The notes below the pieces were generated by a model. That model saw only the letters and a list, made by a program, of their open reading frames with translations. It ran no database searches and had not been told where the DNA came from. The position numbers and the translations under genes are program-made. 64,000 bases of DNA, taken from contig CAJNDT010005913.1 of assembly GCA_905221615.1 (NCBI GenBank), positions 2,790,001 to 2,854,000 of the forward strand, given 5' to 3'. Shown one piece after another: positions 62,287 to 64,000 of this stretch (position 1 is its first letter; every line of letters starts with the position of its first letter). This stretch comes from Symbiodinium sp. CCMP2592 (lineage: Eukaryota; Sar; Dinophyceae; Suessiales; Symbiodiniaceae).

Positions 62287-64000
62287 ATGAGCAACGCACA
62301 GGACGCAGACAATCAGCCGAACCACAATCCCGGTCGCGATCATGGTGAGTTCGCCGAGGCTCGGACGCGTCGTCCCAACGCGCTGCTGGTACTTGGGATG
62401 CATCGGAGCGGGACGAGCGTGCTCACTCGATCACTCGGATTGATGGGGTGCAAGCTTCCGACCAATCCGATGGGGCCCGCCGAGGACAATCGGACTGGAT
62501 TCTGGGAGCCTGTCTCGATTGTTCGCGCTCATGATGAGTTGCTCAGAGCACTCGGGATCGCACATGACTTCCCGATCGACGAACGCATAGGGGGGCGCGA
62601 TATTCTTGAGATGATCCACGCTCAGGGATCAGAATCCGAGTGGGTCGATCGTCTCGCTGAATGCGTGGAGCTGGAATTCGGGAATGCGGGTCCGGACGAG
62701 TGCATCGTGATTAAGGATCCTCGGATGTGCCGACTGGTTCCGCTCTGGATGCGTGTGTTCGAGTCTCTGGGGCGCACCCCAGCTGCGGTGATTCCGGTTC
62801 GGAATCCTGTCGAGGTTGCGGGATCACTCCGCGAGCGCAACCAGTTCCCGAGCGGCAAATCGTACTGGTTGTGGATGGACCATCTGCTCAGAGCAGAGCA
62901 CGATACAAGATCGATCCCGAGGGTCGCCGTTCGCTATGAATCGTTGATTGAGGATTGGCGATCACAACTGAAGCGAGTGAATGAAACGCTGGGTCTGGAT
63001 TTTGCCAAACCTGCTCATGCCCAGCAGATTGACCGGCTTGTTTCGGATGAGCATCGTCATCAGGTCGCTGATGCTCATTCGCTCAAAAATCTTCCTGATC
63101 TAGTGCGTGATACCTACGAAGCGGCTTGCGAAGCCGCGGAATTCGGTGGAGCAATCGATAGCCGGCGATTCGATACATTCGGCAATAGATTCGAGCAGTC
63201 TCGGAAACTCGGTGCGGACTGGATTCTCCGATCCGAGCGTCGAGCGAACGAACTGTTTGCTGAAGTCAATAAACTCAGCGCCTCGATTCAACGATCGTCG
63301 ATTGAGCATCAAGGCGCGATCAATACTCATGCGGCAACAACACGTGAACTCCGTTCGCAGATCACCTCGTTGCAGCATCAGATCGAGAACGATCGGAAGC
63401 GTTCGCACGAGCAAGCGATGCAATCGCAGAAGTTGGCTCAGAGAGTCGAATCGCTCAAGCATGAACTCGAAAGGACGAATGCTCAGATTGAAGAGCGCCA
63501 GGCGCAACTGAAAGCCGCTCAAGAGAGAACAGAATCTGCCGAGCGATCGAAACAACAAGCGGAAGAGAAGTTGATCGCCGAGCGTGCGTTGTCTGATCAA
63601 CAGCACTCTACCCAGCGTGATCTGATCAATGATCTGAGAACTCAGAACCAGACAATGCAGTCCCAGTTACAGGGTTTGAAGAGTCTGCAAGATGCTCATC
63701 AGTTAGCAACTCTCGAACGGCAGCGATTAAACGCATACATCGACTCTGTGCATCAGTCAGGGTCATGGCGGATCACCAAGCCGTTGCGGGCTGTGAGCAT
63801 CGCGACGAAGACAGCAGCAAATAAGGTCAAGTTCACTGTTGCTCGGATCCTTGAGCGCTGTGGGAAGCTGGTGAAGCACTCGCTCCCGCTCTCCGAGTCG
63901 ATGGAACGGCGTTTGGAATCAATATTTTACGGCATCGCCGGACCGCTCCTCAAACACACCGCTGGATACAGCAACCACATATCGAAGCGCGATCGTGAGC
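62287..64000 (+). CDS. P-loop sulfotransferase-like protein with long coiled coil (3' partial)
   Basis: The frame is open from ATG 62287 to the window edge (571 codons). Residues about 30-240 form a sulfotransferase-like domain: GMHRSGTSVLTRSLGLMG (P-loop), IKDPRMCRLVPLWMRVFE and IPVRNPVEVAGSLRERNQF. From about residue 320 to 480 the chain is a long coiled coil rich in Gln, Glu, Arg and Ser. After it comes SGSWRITKPLRAV, a motif I associate with glycosyltransferases and rhamnan-synthesis proteins at such junctions, so a transferase domain may follow beyond the window. It starts 141 nt after the preceding gene; TATACT at 62200-62205 is a possible -10. Confidence 0.85.
   Translation, partial: MSNAQDADNQPNHNPGRDHGEFAEARTRRPNALLVLGMHRSGTSVLTRSLGLMGCKLPTNPMGPAEDNRTGFWEPVSIVRAHDELLRALGIAHDFPIDERIGGRDILEMIHAQGSESEWVDRLAECVELEFGNAGPDECIVIKDPRMCRLVPLWMRVFESLGRTPAAVIPVRNPVEVAGSLRERNQFPSGKSYWLWMDHLLRAEHDTRSIPRVAVRYESLIEDWRSQLKRVNETLGLDFAKPAHAQQIDRLVSDEHRHQVADAHSLKNLPDLVRDTYEAACEAAEFGGAIDSRRFDTFGNRFEQSRKLGADWILRSERRANELFAEVNKLSASIQRSSIEHQGAINTHAATTRELRSQITSLQHQIENDRKRSHEQAMQSQKLAQRVESLKHELERTNAQIEERQAQLKAAQERTESAERSKQQAEEKLIAERALSDQQHSTQRDLINDLRTQNQTMQSQLQGLKSLQDAHQLATLERQRLNAYIDSVHQSGSWRITKPLRAVSIATKTAANKVKFTVARILERCGKLVKHSLPLSESMERRLESIFYGIAGPLLKHTAGYSNHISKRDRE

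Overview
The window reads as a chromosomal segment of a planctomycete of the Phycisphaerae/Phycisphaerales type. The evidence is moderate-to-high G+C, densely packed genes, four secreted proteins ending in paired dockerin-like repeats with the core NFLDVSAFL (a signature I associate with Phycisphaerales), a PEP-CTERM-like tail ending in RRRR, and a planctomycete-style ECF sigma factor. Peptidoglycan genes (murA, nagZ, murQ) and an O-antigen-type export operon indicate a Gram-negative-type envelope. No rRNA, CRISPR array, transposase, integrase or phage module was seen.

Layout. 1-8 kb: the 3' end of an ABC exporter, tRNA-Gln, a DUF885 peptidase-like lipoprotein or secreted protein, a GT2 glycosyltransferase, an orphan BshC-like protein, a metal/cofactor-binding lipoprotein and a heme oxygenase. 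8-17.5 kb: a secreted M14 carboxypeptidase, then a co-directional block of a GCS2-like ligase fused to CBS domains, an AstE/AspA-type zinc deacylase, gamma-glutamyltransferase and an MFS transporter. 17.5-23 kb: a probable operon of a secreted VWA protein, a DUF4139 protein, an OmpR-type response regulator and a large histidine kinase, headed by six helically phased 11-bp repeats. 23-27 kb, minus strand: amidohydrolase, DUF2470-like protein, GNAT acetyltransferase and a fused iron-type ABC permease. 27-30 kb: hpf, ptsN and an HPr gene, with murA opposite. 30-35.7 kb: small envelope proteins, nagZ-murQ with tRNA-Arg, and a membrane protein fused to a SelL-like redox domain. 35.7-49.6 kb: housekeeping genes (ychF, pyk, hppD, guaB, glycogen debranching enzyme, thrC) with an AT-rich DUF4145 gene inserted behind hppD and three tandem small membrane paralogues.

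49.6-50.5 kb is a long gap. Its first part is packed with perfect hairpins and its second part is AT-rich and apparently non-coding. 50.5-55.6 kb holds three dockerin-tagged secreted proteins (VCBS/ASPIC, a small protein, a cupredoxin) around an ECF sigma/anti-sigma pair. 55.8-64 kb is one tightly overlapping operon: the four dTDP-rhamnose genes, an ABC-2 O-antigen exporter (Wzm/Wzt) and a sulfotransferase, followed by a P-loop sulfotransferase-like protein with a long coiled coil that runs off the window. Together these last genes would make, export and perhaps sulfate a rhamnose-containing surface polysaccharide.

Many start codons lack a Shine-Dalgarno site and instead have a TANNNT hexamer 5-7 nt upstream, which suggests frequent leaderless transcription. 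The strongest candidates for something new are the 11-bp repeat array with its VWA/DUF4139/two-component operon, the hairpin array at 49.6-49.9 kb, the three tandem small membrane proteins and the gamma-glutamyl cluster.
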